Positions 55,337 to 64,000 of a stretch of DNA of 64,000 nt are shown in pieces. A program made the translations under genes and the position numbers. The stretch comes from Myrica gale (Eukaryota; Streptophyta; Magnoliopsida; Fagales; Myricaceae): assembly GCA_963930655.1 (NCBI GenBank), contig OZ005619.1, positions 18,127,752 to 18,191,751 on the forward strand. Direction: 5' to 3'. The notes beneath the pieces were generated by a model that searched no databases, was not told the DNA's origin, and was given only the letters and a program-made list of their open reading frames with translations. Positions within the stretch are counted from its first letter, which is position 1; each line of letters starts with the position of its first letter.

Positions 55337-55346
55337 ACTCAATTCA

Positions 55347-56664
55347 ATGCTCAATCTACGAGAAACCTGGGGCCCCAGGATTCTACCCAAGATCCTGCAA
55401 AAATATTTCTCCCCAGCTGTCGAATTGCAGTAGCTTATTAGAACTGAATCAAATTTATGCACATATTCTCCGAACCCAGCTCTTAGAGTCATTCCCTGCA
55501 ACATTTCATTGGAACAATGTCATAAGATCCTACACTAGGCTGGATGCTCCTGGCAAAGCACTCTGCGTCTATGTTGCCATGTCACGAGCCGGGGTATTGG
55601 CTGATTCTTACACGCTTCCCACTGTCTTAAAAGCTGTGTGTCAATGTTTCGCAATTGAGATTGGTCGACAGCTGCATTCGCTGGCCATAAGGCTCGGGTT
55701 GGATTCCAATGAGTTCTGTGAGAGTGGGTTCATCAACCTGTATTCAAAGGCGGGAGAGTTTAAAAATACGCGTGAGGTGTTTGCGCAAAACCTCGATCGA
55801 AAGTTGGGTTCTTGGAATGCGCTCATTGGAGGTCTTTCTCAAGGTGGGCGTGCCAAGGAAGCTATAGGCACGTTTATGGAGCTAAGGAAATGTGGGTTCC
55901 TCCCGGATGATGTGACTATGGTTAGTGTAACATCGGCTTGCGGAAGTCTCGGAGACTTGGACCTGGCTCTCCAACTGCATAAATGTGCTTTTCAAGCTAA
56001 ACCCATTGAAAAACCCGACATTTTGATGATGAATTCGCTTATAGACACGTATGGTAAATGTGGCCGGATGGACCTGACAGATAAAGTATTTTCAATGATG
56101 GATGTGAGAAATGTATCATCATGGACATCAATGATTTTTGGTTACGCAATGCATGGGCACGTGCAGGAAGCACTAGAATCCTTTGGACGCATGAGAGAGG
56201 CGGGTGAAAGGCCGAATCATGTGACTTTTGTTGCCATACTTACAGCATGCGTGCACGGTGGGAAGGTGCAAAAGGGAAAATATTACTTCCATATGATGAA
56301 GACTAGTTATGGAATAGCGCCTCAGTTGCAACACTATGGGTGCATGGTGGATTTACTTGGCAGGGCAGGATTGTTCGAGGAGGCCAGAGAAACGATAGAA
56401 GGGATGCCTATGAAGGCAAATTCAATAATATGGGGGTGCTTGATGGGTACGTGTGAGAAGTATGGGAATGTGAGGATTGGAGAGTGGGTGGCAAAGCATT
56501 TACAAGAATTGGAACCTTGGAATGACGGAGCTTATGTGGTTTTATCAAACATCTATGCCAGCAGAGGTTTGTGGAAAGAAGTCGAGAGGGTAAGAGAGGT
56601 TATGAAGCAGAGTAGACTTGCTAAGGTTCCTGGCTATAACTTGGGTAGTCCCAGTTCAAAGTGA
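55347..56664 (+). CDS. PPR protein, PLS class with E domain; N-terminus out of frame
   Basis: The main frame is open from about 55337 to 56664 without an in-frame ATG until 55579, giving 361 residues from there. Homology starts earlier: LSNCSSLLELNQIYAHILRT and WNNVIRSYTRLDAPGKALCV are PPR-like and lie upstream of that ATG. A presequence-like MLNLRETWGPRILPKILQKY starts at 55347 in another frame and stops at 55431. Tandem PPR repeats follow (KLGSWNALIGGLSQGGRAKE, NSLIDTYGKCGRMDLTDKVF, VSSWTSMIFGYAMHGHVQEA) and an E-type end (IIWGCLMGTCEKYGNVRIGE, AYVVLSNIYASRGLWKEVER). It looks orthologous to mitochondrial PPR At1g77170 (recollection), where the presequence and repeats are in one frame. Such proteins bind organelle RNA. 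A frameshift or deletion near 55400-55420 may have cost it its targeting. Confidence 0.85.
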
Positions 56665-56837
56665 CAGCCATTAAAGTTTTGTTTTGTTTTATGGAGTCTT
56701 CCTTACCCTGCCCCGTTTCTTTCACTTTTATGGAACAATGTTGCACTTCTGCCAATTGAGTCAATAAAATGAAAGTTTTTTGTTCCCATTACGAGAGCCA
56801 GTTGTGTAGAGAACACCGGGAAGAATTGGCTGCACTA

Positions 56838-57034
56838 CGGGTGCGTTTGCACCAACAATTTTCTCCAAAATATTCTCTCTCCTAATAAAATACTACAATA
56901 TAATCTCTCTCTCCCATCAAAAAATATAAAAAATTACAAAAAATATAAAAAATTACCTCTCTCTTCACTTTTTCATTAAACTCAATAACAAAACAAAACT
57001 AAATACCAAAAATATTTCAACACAAACACAACCT
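56838..57034 (-). mobile_element. MITE-like element, family M1 copy B (inverted)
   Basis: Read on the minus strand it matches copy A: TAATGAAAAAGTGAAGAGAG, TTTTTTATATTTTT, TTTGATGGGAGAGAGAGATT, then TGCAAACGCACCC at the end. It lies 140 bp from copy A in opposite orientation. Non-coding. Confidence 0.65.
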
Positions 57035-57173
57035 ACTTCTTCTAATCACATAAAGGATTTTATCCGGCACTTCGAGTACAGCAATATACGGATAATCTTT
57101 TTTTCTGATTTTTGAATGCTGACCTTACAATTTCGTTGTGACAAGTTATGAACGGAATTAAATTGCCTATTTA

Positions 57174-57375
57174 GGGTGTGTTTGAAATGTAAAATTTTGG
57201 GGAGTTAAAATTTTAGGGTCTTAAAATTTGGTGAAAAAGTGAAGATAGAGATATTTTTTATATTTATTATAGTGAGAAGTAATGATTTGATGGGAAGAGA
57301 GATATTATATTTAAATTTTTTATTGTGTTAAAATTTTAAGAGAGGTAAAAAAAATTTGTTGCAAACGCAACCTAA
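57174..57375 (+). mobile_element. MITE-like element, family M1 copy A
   Basis: Starts GGGTGTGTTTGAAATG and ends TTGTTGCAAACGCAACC, imperfect inverted termini (GGTTGCGTTTGCAAC when reversed). AT-rich, about 200 bp, with TTAAAATTTTAGGG and TTGTGTTAAAATTTTAAG near the ends. Best copy of the family in this window. Confidence 0.7.
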
Positions 57376-57643
57376 GCAAAATCTACATATAAGAACTTTA
57401 TTAAATTGTCATGGGTAAAAATTGTTTTGTTCCTAAAAGTCTATAATTTATGCGACGAAATTATACTTGTCACAAAAAAGGTTTTGGTCGCTAATGCTCA
57501 TTTTTCTTGTAGAACAAGATGGTTGGAATGCAGTAACAAACAAGGACAGGGTCACAGGTTGCATTACCCCCAAAGGTGGTGGTGCAATGGTTTGGGCGGG
57601 TGGGTAGGGGCCAATACCCCACCCACCAAAAAAGTTTTTTTAA

Positions 57644-57980
57644 GGGAAAATACACTTTTCACCCACAGACTACCATGAGTTTGACACTTTTCACCCTAAA
57701 CTACCAATTTTTGACACTTTGCACCATTTTTCAAAATTTGAGACTAAAATGACAATAATGCCCTTGACACATTTTGTGTATAGTAAAGATATTATTGTAC
57801 ATTTATTAATGTATCAAGTGTATTATTGTCAAATGGAGGGTGCAAAGTGTCAAAATTGGTAGTTTAGGGTGCAAAGTGTCTAACATTAGTAGTTTGAGGG
57901 TGCAATGTATTAAAGATGGTAGTTTAGGGTGCAAAGTGTCAAACATATGGTAGTTTGAGGGTGGAAAGTATATTTTCCTT
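57644..57980. mobile_element. Fold-back MITE with repeated CAAAGTGTC blocks
   Basis: The left arm GGGAAAATACACTTTTCACCC pairs with the right arm GGGTGGAAAGTATATTTTCC. Inside, the arms hold repeats: left TTTGACACTTTTCACCCTAA and TTTGACACTTTGCACC (one base different), right several copies of GGTAGTTTAGGGTGCAAAGT. T/A runs outside both ends blur the target duplication. About 337 bp, non-coding. Confidence 0.75.
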
Positions 57981-58752
57981 TAAAAAAAAAACTAAAACCC
58001 GGCCAAACTTACCATATCATATTCCCTTTTACACCTTATAATGCCATTTCATTCCCCCACAAAATAAGTGACACAAATTCAGTACTTTACAAACCGTAAC
58101 ATTTAGGGTCTGTTTGTTTAACCGCATAATGAAATCAGTAAAATATTTTACTTACTTTCCGGTATTTGAGATGTAATTGAAAATGAGTCAACTGAAAATC
58201 ATTTAAAGTCAACGGAAAACTTCTCTTCTTTTCCGAAAAATAAACTAACCTCAGATTCTTCGGAAACCGAACTTCATTTTTTTACTTCCTTTCCCCGACA
58301 TTTCCAGCTCTCACCCCACCCCCACAGGGCCACACCACAACCCGACGTTTTCAGACAGTTTTCTTCTATCACTCTCTCTCACTCACTGCTTCTCTCTCTC
58401 CCTCTCCCTCTCGCCCACTCAAGCTCATCGATCTCCAAATCAAGAAACACGAAAAGCCCTAGATTCGGAGCTGTAGTTGGGATCTCTCCTGTCTACGCGA
58501 TGCACTGTAAGAACTTCAAATTTCTTCTTCTCTTTCGCTATCTTGCAGTTGCTGTTCGCATTTTCTTCTTCTCTTTCGCTCTCAGTCGAACTCGTCTCTC
58601 TGCAGCTCGCTCATAAATCTACTGTCTACTTCCTCACCAACCAGAAAGAGGCATAAAGATTTTCCTTTGGTAGGCCGAATTGTTTATTCCGTTGTATTGT
58701 TTTTCCGCAGCAGTGGAATTCAGGACCTGCCGCCGTAGCCACCCCACCCTAC

Positions 58753-59439
58753 ATGTATAATCCCTTGGATGAGCCAAGCCCACTCGGTTTGCGTCTCCGA
58801 AAGAGTCCATCCCTGTTGGATTTGATTCAGATGAGGCTCTCCCAAGAAAATGTTTCCAAATTAGCTACTCTGGGCAAAAAAGATCACAAGGGCTCCAGTG
58901 ATAAGCTCAAGGCTTCTAATTTTCCAGGTTTCGTTCTAAGAATTGGGTCGTGGGAGGTATATTGGTCTCAATTATGATTGGAAAGCTTACCTACAGTGCT
59001 TTATTTTTTGGATTACTTTGTGCTTGTTGTTGACTTTAAGGTTCTGTGTGATTGTAGTATAAGTCGAGGTATGAAGGAGACTTGGTGGAAAAATGTTACT
59101 ATGCGAAGCATAAGCTTGTGTGGGAGGTTCTTGATGGTAGTCTTAAAAATAAGATTGAAATCCAGTGGTCAGATATTGTGGCTATCAAAGCAAATTATCC
59201 AGATGATGGACCGGGGACTTTGGATGTTGTGGTAATTAATGTTTGGTATTGTCATTGTCATTGAGTTATTATCATTATCGGTGCTATATAATTAAGATTG
59301 GGATTATAGATTGGTGTTCTTGTCTGATGCAGCTGGCTAGACGGCCCCATTTCTTTAAGGAGACAAATCCACAGCCTAGAAAGCATACCTTATGGCAGGC
59401 AACATCGGACTTTATAGGTGGACAAGCTAGCATATATAG
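58753..59439 (+). pseudogene. ASG1-like plant gene, 5' half only
   Basis: Three exons, 58753-58956, 59058-59231 and 59333-59439, with normal splice sites, encode 161 residues: MYNPLDEPSPLGLRLRKSPS, LLDLIQMRLSQENVSKLATL, then FPGFVLRIGSWEYKSRYEGD, KHKLVWEVLDGSLKNKIEIQ, GPGTLDVVLARRPHFFKETN and PQPRKHTLWQATSDFIGGQA. I recall this as the conserved domain of a plant family that includes Arabidopsis ASG1 (At2g24100); its biochemical role is unclear. Exon 3 ends in a donor (ATATAG/GTATT), but no following exon can be found before calmodulin-like sequence starts at 60209. The part that is present has no stop or frameshift, so the truncation may be recent. Confidence 0.8.
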
Positions 59440-60208
59440 GTATTACAATTTATCTCTTACTCTTTACACACGAAAGACTCGACCCTGCAATTCTCTGTCC
59501 CGGTTAGGAAATTCATGTCTTTCACTACATCTCTCTGAGAGTGATTTGACTGGATGAGCAATATGCTTTAGACGTCAGCCTGTTGGGAACTGAAATAACA
59601 AATTGGAATATTGAGATCGATACGTTGAGTAGTTTACTGCATAATTGAATCTGATCTCCTAAATAACATCCATAGCAGTTGATACTTTGACCTCATACAA
59701 TGAAGTATACTTTCCCCACTAGAAGATCAATCATCTAAGCATGTGAAGTTGTATTGGCTAGCATTCTTTGAGAGGCAGAATAGGCTTTCTTTGGAAGTGG
59801 GTCTGGAGCTATTACAATCTATTAGTTTTGTTTTGAACCTGGCATTGTTTTTCCTTTGGTTAGCACTTTTTCTTTACAGACAGACATAATTGTTCTTCTT
59901 CTAAACTTGGAATCTTATCCTATCTTCCATGTGTCTGTGTTTGGTCTTGGGTATGTGGTTTGTGATGTAATTACACTTTAGAGTTTTTTAGGTCATTGTT
60001 CTCTCTACTTTTTTCTGTCTTAGTAAAGGGAGAATTATGTGAGAGTACAGAAAATTGAAAGTAGGGTAGCAATTGGAAAACTAATCCTTATTGTATATGT
60101 TCATATGGGGAAATGAATCTCTGTCAGGCTTCACAATATCTGCTAGTTAAATGTATTGCTCTAACTCTTTTGATATCATCTCAAATAGTTGCCTAACTTT
60201 TGCTACAG

Positions 60209-60434
60209 GCTGTATCACTACCAAAGAGCTTGGGACAGTAATGCGGTCTCTGGGTCAGAACCCAACAGAAGCAGAGCTGCAAGACATGATTAATGAGGTT
60301 GATGCTGATGGGAATGGTACCATTGATTTCCCAGAATTCCTTAACCTGATGGCTCGGAAGATGAAGGACACCGATTCAGATGAGGAGCTAAAGGAGGCTT
60401 TCCGTGTGTTTGACAAGGACCAAAATGCCTTTTC
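60209..60434 (+). pseudogene. Calmodulin gene fragment (internal exon part)
   Basis: After an acceptor (TTGCTACAG) the sequence reads [40 protein letters not shown], then [20 protein letters not shown] and [12 protein letters not shown], nearly identical to plant calmodulin from about residue 26. The entry point matches the single conserved intron of plant calmodulin genes, which splits the Gly codon of the first EF loop. EF-hand 2 is complete ([12 protein letters not shown]). Similarity stops inside EF-hand 3 at 60434; the frame ends at 60478. Exon 1 and EF-hands 3-4 are missing. The strong conservation suggests a recent copy. Confidence 0.85.
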
Positions 60435-61680
60435 TGATTGTCTCGTTGTTGTATCCTCTTCACCCCTTTTTTTGTGTTGAGAATACCATGTTAACCCTGC
60501 AATCTTTATACGAAGATATAGAGTATCAAACCATTCAATTATTGCAGTCCTTTCATCCCAAATATTGTAGAATCCTGTCTTTGTACATGAATAGCAACTT
60601 AAGCTCATCAAATATTCTCTAATTTACTTGTTCCCCACACCCCCACACCCGGTTTCTTTTTAAATGCTTTTCAGGTGTTTTAGTTCTCTCTTTCCCTCTT
60701 ATTACACAGATTACAGGCTCCCCTAGTTGGTGCTCAGAATGCACTCTTGCTGGGATTAGAGAAGACAGTTCTGTTGGAAGTAGTAAAGATATAAGAAGTA
60801 CAATGCAGCATGTTGTATTGTTGTTGGGGTTGATCCAGTAAGAAGCCCTGCTTTGGACCATTGTGAAAAGGACTACAATGCAGCATGCTATAGAACAAAA
60901 TTTCATTAGAATTTCAATCGATTTCCTTTCATATGGGTTTCTTTTTTTATAAGGGTAAAAATTGGCTCATCTTTCTATAGAAGAAAATTTGGAATTTAAC
61001 TCACTATAGAGATTAGAGGGGAGTTCTGGGGACTAATCCATGGCTTAGGGGAAAAGGATGAAGGCAAATAAATCTAGTTACATGGAATTCCAAAGCAAAA
61101 TACATGCGACAAGAGGAGAGTGATTGAGAGGAAAACCAACACGCCAAGTACAAAAATCCCACTTTGCACATATTTCTAAGCCACTGCACAAATCACAATG
61201 TGACGAAGTGCAAAACCTTGTTTAGAAGCTTCCTCCCCTTTTAGAACTGCATAAGCTTCTCCTTTTTCAATCAGAGGAGGAGCAATTTGTTTTGGTGACA
61301 TTGTGCAACGAAGTATCTGTGAAGAAACTCAATCTCATTTTAAACACGTGCGAGGTTTGTGTTTATGTCTGTGTTCAAAAAACTTGAGACCCGATGACCT
61401 AACCAGAAATCGCCCTAGCCTCGTTAGCTTAGGTCAAGTTGAGTTTTATTTGCTCATTTCGAAACTTTTTCTGATCATGTTAAGTTGTGAAGTGTATTTC
61501 ATAAAAAATAAACACTGAAAATACGTAAATTATTAAGTATGTCAAACATCAAAAAATATTTTCTTGAAAATATTTTACAATAATAGCCAAACGCTGAAAA
61601 TGAAATTGTTTTCTTGAAAATGTTTCAATAAAAAACTTTTTACGTAAAACAATAGTTTTACGGCCAAACAAACGGACCCT

Positions 61681-62845
61681 TAAAATGTTTCACCTCACTT
61701 TGAAAATCATTTAATGTAAAAAAAAATCAACTACCCCACTAATTTTTTTCTGCGGCATTGAATTGGTATAATATTCATTTATTATAACATGTCTTTAATT
61801 GACATTTGTTTGAGATAAATTTTAGAAATGTGGACCACACGTTGTAGAGTGAAAAAAAGTATTGAATTAAACTAAATTTTTTGTCGAAGTTTCTTTAAAA
61901 GTTTTAATTTCTACAATGGGAAAGTCAAAGATAATTGATTCATTTTTTAAGAAAAAAGATTACCATTTAAGTTTCAAATTATCTTTGTCGACTTTTGATT
62001 CTTATGCCTTTTAGGTCTTGAGGTAGTAGAGCAACGCTCCTCTGATTTCAAGAATTGAATTAAAAGAAACATTTATTTCTACTCTAGAACATAATTTAGG
62101 TTACATATTTAATAAACGATAATGGAAGTTATACTACTCTATGACCCCACCTCCCAAGACATTAATTTTGGTTCTGTCACTGCTTTGTTTAGTCGTAGAG
62201 AGGGTTTTATCTTTTCGCACAAAGAGATAATTAATAAAAATAGTTCAAGGAAATTTTCACCTATTTCCTTCATAGATTAGAAAGGTCATTTATTGTCCAT
62301 TTTTGCTGAAATATCAGTACGTTATTCCTGACGATGAGAGCTTCGATTTGACTTGTGTCGATTGATGTTAAAATTCCTCTTTAGTTTATTGGGGAGTGTC
62401 TACAAACTTGATGAGATGTATTTATTGTCATTGTTGCAATCCTTTTTTGCGTGATGATACATGATTTAATTCAAGAATATATTTATAATGTATGTTTTTT
62501 GTAGTCTCTAGAGATTATTCTAAATAAAACTATTATAATTTTATTATTGTTTATAGTAAAAGTTTTAATTGGTCTACATCTCATGGTTTTTTCCTTCGCA
62601 TTGGAGGGTTTTCACACAAAAAATGATCGCGTCTCTTTTATCGTTGCTTGATTATTTATTTATTTAGGTGCTTATTTGATATGCACAAAGAATAACTAGA
62701 GAATATTTAGTTGTATTTCTTTATTGGTGTTCACCTGACGCATGTTAACGATGGTGCAACGAAAATGGACAAGAAACAATCCAAAGGGATCGATAAAGAA
62801 AAACGCCTACGTACAACTGCGTAAACACTAATTCATGGTTTTAGG
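61681..62845. other. Intergenic, AT-rich
   Basis: No gene, RNA or resolved repeat seen. Confidence 0.45.
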
Positions 62846-63298
62846 TTAATTTGAGCCTGCAGGAGTGCTTCTTCCATTCTCTTCGCCATGACCTACAACT
62901 TGCAAGCCTGAGCTGATGAAAGTATTCAAATCCTCCAGTTTCCAGCCATCCTCATTGGGCACAACTTTTACAGTCGCAAGGTAGGAGTTGAACCCCACGT
63001 TTCCATCTATAATGGAATAGCTAAAAGTCATTTCTGCTGGGTCGATGGATAGCAGTTCCTGTTTGGTCCAATTCACAACTGATTCACCGTTATTCACCGG
63101 GGTTTTGAAGCCGGCACAGTAGCGCACGCAGCCAGGTTGGCCAGAGACGCCTTCTACTGGAAGGCATGTGGTAAGAGTTGGGAACCACTTGTCAAGGCCA
63201 AAGAAGTCTTCCAGCAGAGGCCACACTTGTTCTGCTTTGGGACCTGCCAGCTCTGCGGTATACTTGCCCTCCCATTTTTGTTGGTGTTCTTGAGCCAT
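62846..63298 (-). CDS. START/Bet v 1-fold protein (lachrymatory-factor-synthase-like), internal deletion
   Basis: A single-exon frame of 150 residues: MAQEHQQKWEGKYTAELAGP, then KAEQVWPLLEDFFGLDKWFP and TLTTCLPVEGVSGQPGCVRY, followed by GFNSYLATVKVVPNEDGWKL and EDLNTFISSGLQVV. W.GK..AEL..P.A.QVWPLL.DF..L.KWFP...TC..VEG..GQPG..RYC is the pattern of plant polyketide-cyclase/lipid-transport START-like proteins, which include onion lachrymatory-factor synthase; most members have no known ligand. Homologs as I recall them have a strand of the type GCxIxWSFxxDPVEG between KVxP and WxLEDL. Here that ~15-20-residue strand is absent without a frame change, so the ligand-binding barrel may be compromised. 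Confidence 0.85.
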   Translation of the reverse strand: MAQEHQQKWEGKYTAELAGPKAEQVWPLLEDFFGLDKWFPTLTTCLPVEGVSGQPGCVRYCAGFKTPVNNGESVVNWTKQELLSIDPAEMTFSYSIIDGNVGFNSYLATVKVVPNEDGWKLEDLNTFISSGLQVVGHGEENGRSTPAGSN

Positions 63299-64000
63299 TT
63301 GGTGATAAAATTCTGATAAGCAGGCTCAAACTATTAAGAGTACTATCTATCCCTGCAAACCCACAAAGCACAAACGTAGTGAGATAGAAAGCCAACTAAT
63401 ATGGATCGAATATGGATCGATGCTTAAAGTAACCTACCATATTCAGAGTTTATATAGAGGCCGTCTGAGCATTTATCTTAAATATATGAAGCTTTATTTT
63501 AGTTAGCCGATACATATTATTTGTTGTCGTTGATTCGTTTTGAAATTTAGGGAAGTGCTTTTATAAACATATGTATAAAAAACCAACATATTTCATTTAG
63601 ACTCTTTATGTCTATCATAACTAGTAATTTCGGTTTTTTACTAGCGGTTTTAACTATAACCTCAGCTTTATTTATCAGTTTGAGCAAGATACGATTTATT
63701 TGAAATTAATTAAATGAAAAATTCAATAAGAAAAACAAATCTTTATGTTGTATTAGTTCGAAACCAATAAAACTCTCGAAATGATTTTTACAAGAAAATA
63801 TTTTACGTAAAGATAAATTGTGCAAAGTCACGCAAGTCGACAACCGTGATCTAAAGAAACAGATCCAACATTTCAAGGCTGATCACGTCATTTAATAAGC
63901 TAAGTCAAGGTTGGTCACGTCATTTTGTCTCGTTATCTCGTTAAATGATGTGGTCAGCCTTGTAACGTTGGATTTGCGTCTTTAAATCACATATGTTCAT
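63299..64000. other. Upstream of START-like gene and intergenic
   Basis: A TTTATATAGAGG stretch at about 63449 (minus-strand CCTCTATATAAA) is a likely TATA box about 155 bp before the gene. A short inverted pair (AGGCTGATCACGTCATTTAA at 63876 and TTAAATGATGTGGTCAGCCT at 63942) forms a hairpin in the last 150 bp. Confidence 0.5.

Larger units (their letters stand above)
58105..61680. mobile_element. Candidate gene-capturing TIR element (ASG1-like + calmodulin pieces)
   Basis: The left end AGGGTCTGTTTGTTTAACCG (58105-58124) is matched in inverse by CGGCCAAACAAACGGACCCT (61661-61680). AACATTT outside the left end pairs with AAATGTT outside the right end, so the true inverted repeat may extend a few bases further. 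GTAAAATATTTT occurs inside both ends. The 3.6-kb interior holds two unrelated truncated gene pieces. No direct target duplication is evident, so the two ends could also be independent MITE copies. Confidence 0.4.

Noticed and set aside
57545..57640. SINE-like head (CCCCCAAAGGTGGTGGTGC)
   Set aside because: Resembles the start of the 52293 SINE for about 20 bases only, with no box B, tail or duplication.
60435..60910. Search for calmodulin EF-hands 3-4 downstream of the fragment
   Set aside because: No AELRHVM- or DGQINYEEF-like sequence in any frame, so the gene is truncated rather than split by another intron.

Overview
This is plant nuclear DNA, most likely from a woody eudicot. It is AT-rich, its genes are split by GT-AG introns, and it carries plant-only families: class III peroxidases, an isoprenylated heavy-metal protein, a plastid DXS, an SC35-like splicing factor and an E-class PPR protein. 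The species cannot be fixed from the sequence. Protein-coding sequence is a small fraction; transposon relics fill much of the rest.

Layout. 1-15 kb is transposon-rich: a MULE-like element with a near-perfect 9-bp target duplication (1055-2405), a 3.2-kb TIR element (2869-6026), a truncated TIR element carrying a GRF zinc-finger fragment (9017-9938) and a ~5-kb TIR element carrying a second, decayed GRF zinc-finger gene (10090-15042). Between them lies a small conserved gene for a 71-residue single-pass membrane protein (6715-8001). 17-31 kb holds three tandem, same-strand class III peroxidase genes with identical intron phases (325, 328 and 326 aa), with a 5'-truncated LINE and a solo LTR between copies 1 and 2. 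At 32.8-33.4 kb is a HIPP gene (MxCxxC and a CaaX end). At 34.4-38.4 kb, minus strand, is a complete ten-exon DXS gene (717 aa, clade-2-like) with one GC-AG intron.

40-42.5 kb holds a broken LINE and a fold-back element with perfect 9-bp target duplications. 43-54.5 kb contains three genes whose order I recall from Arabidopsis (At5g18790-At5g18810): mitochondrial-type ribosomal protein L33 (minus), complex I subunit NDUFA8-like (plus, head-to-head with L33) and the splicing factor SCL28-like (minus), which carries a fresh SINE in an intron. A PPR gene (ortholog of At1g77170 by recollection) follows at 55.3-56.7 kb, with its presequence in another frame. At 58.1-61.7 kb a pair of inverted termini encloses two unrelated gene fragments (an ASG1-like 5' half and a calmodulin internal exon), a candidate gene-capturing transposon. 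A START-like protein with an internal deletion lies at 62.8-63.3 kb.

The genes do not form one pathway. The peroxidases act in the apoplast, DXS opens the plastid MEP isoprenoid pathway, and L33 and NDUFA8 are both mitochondrial and seem to share an upstream region. I found no clear evidence of a wholly new system. The most unusual items are the two gene fragments inside one TIR pair, the two GRF zinc-finger relics in neighbouring TIR elements, and the damaged PPR and START-like genes.
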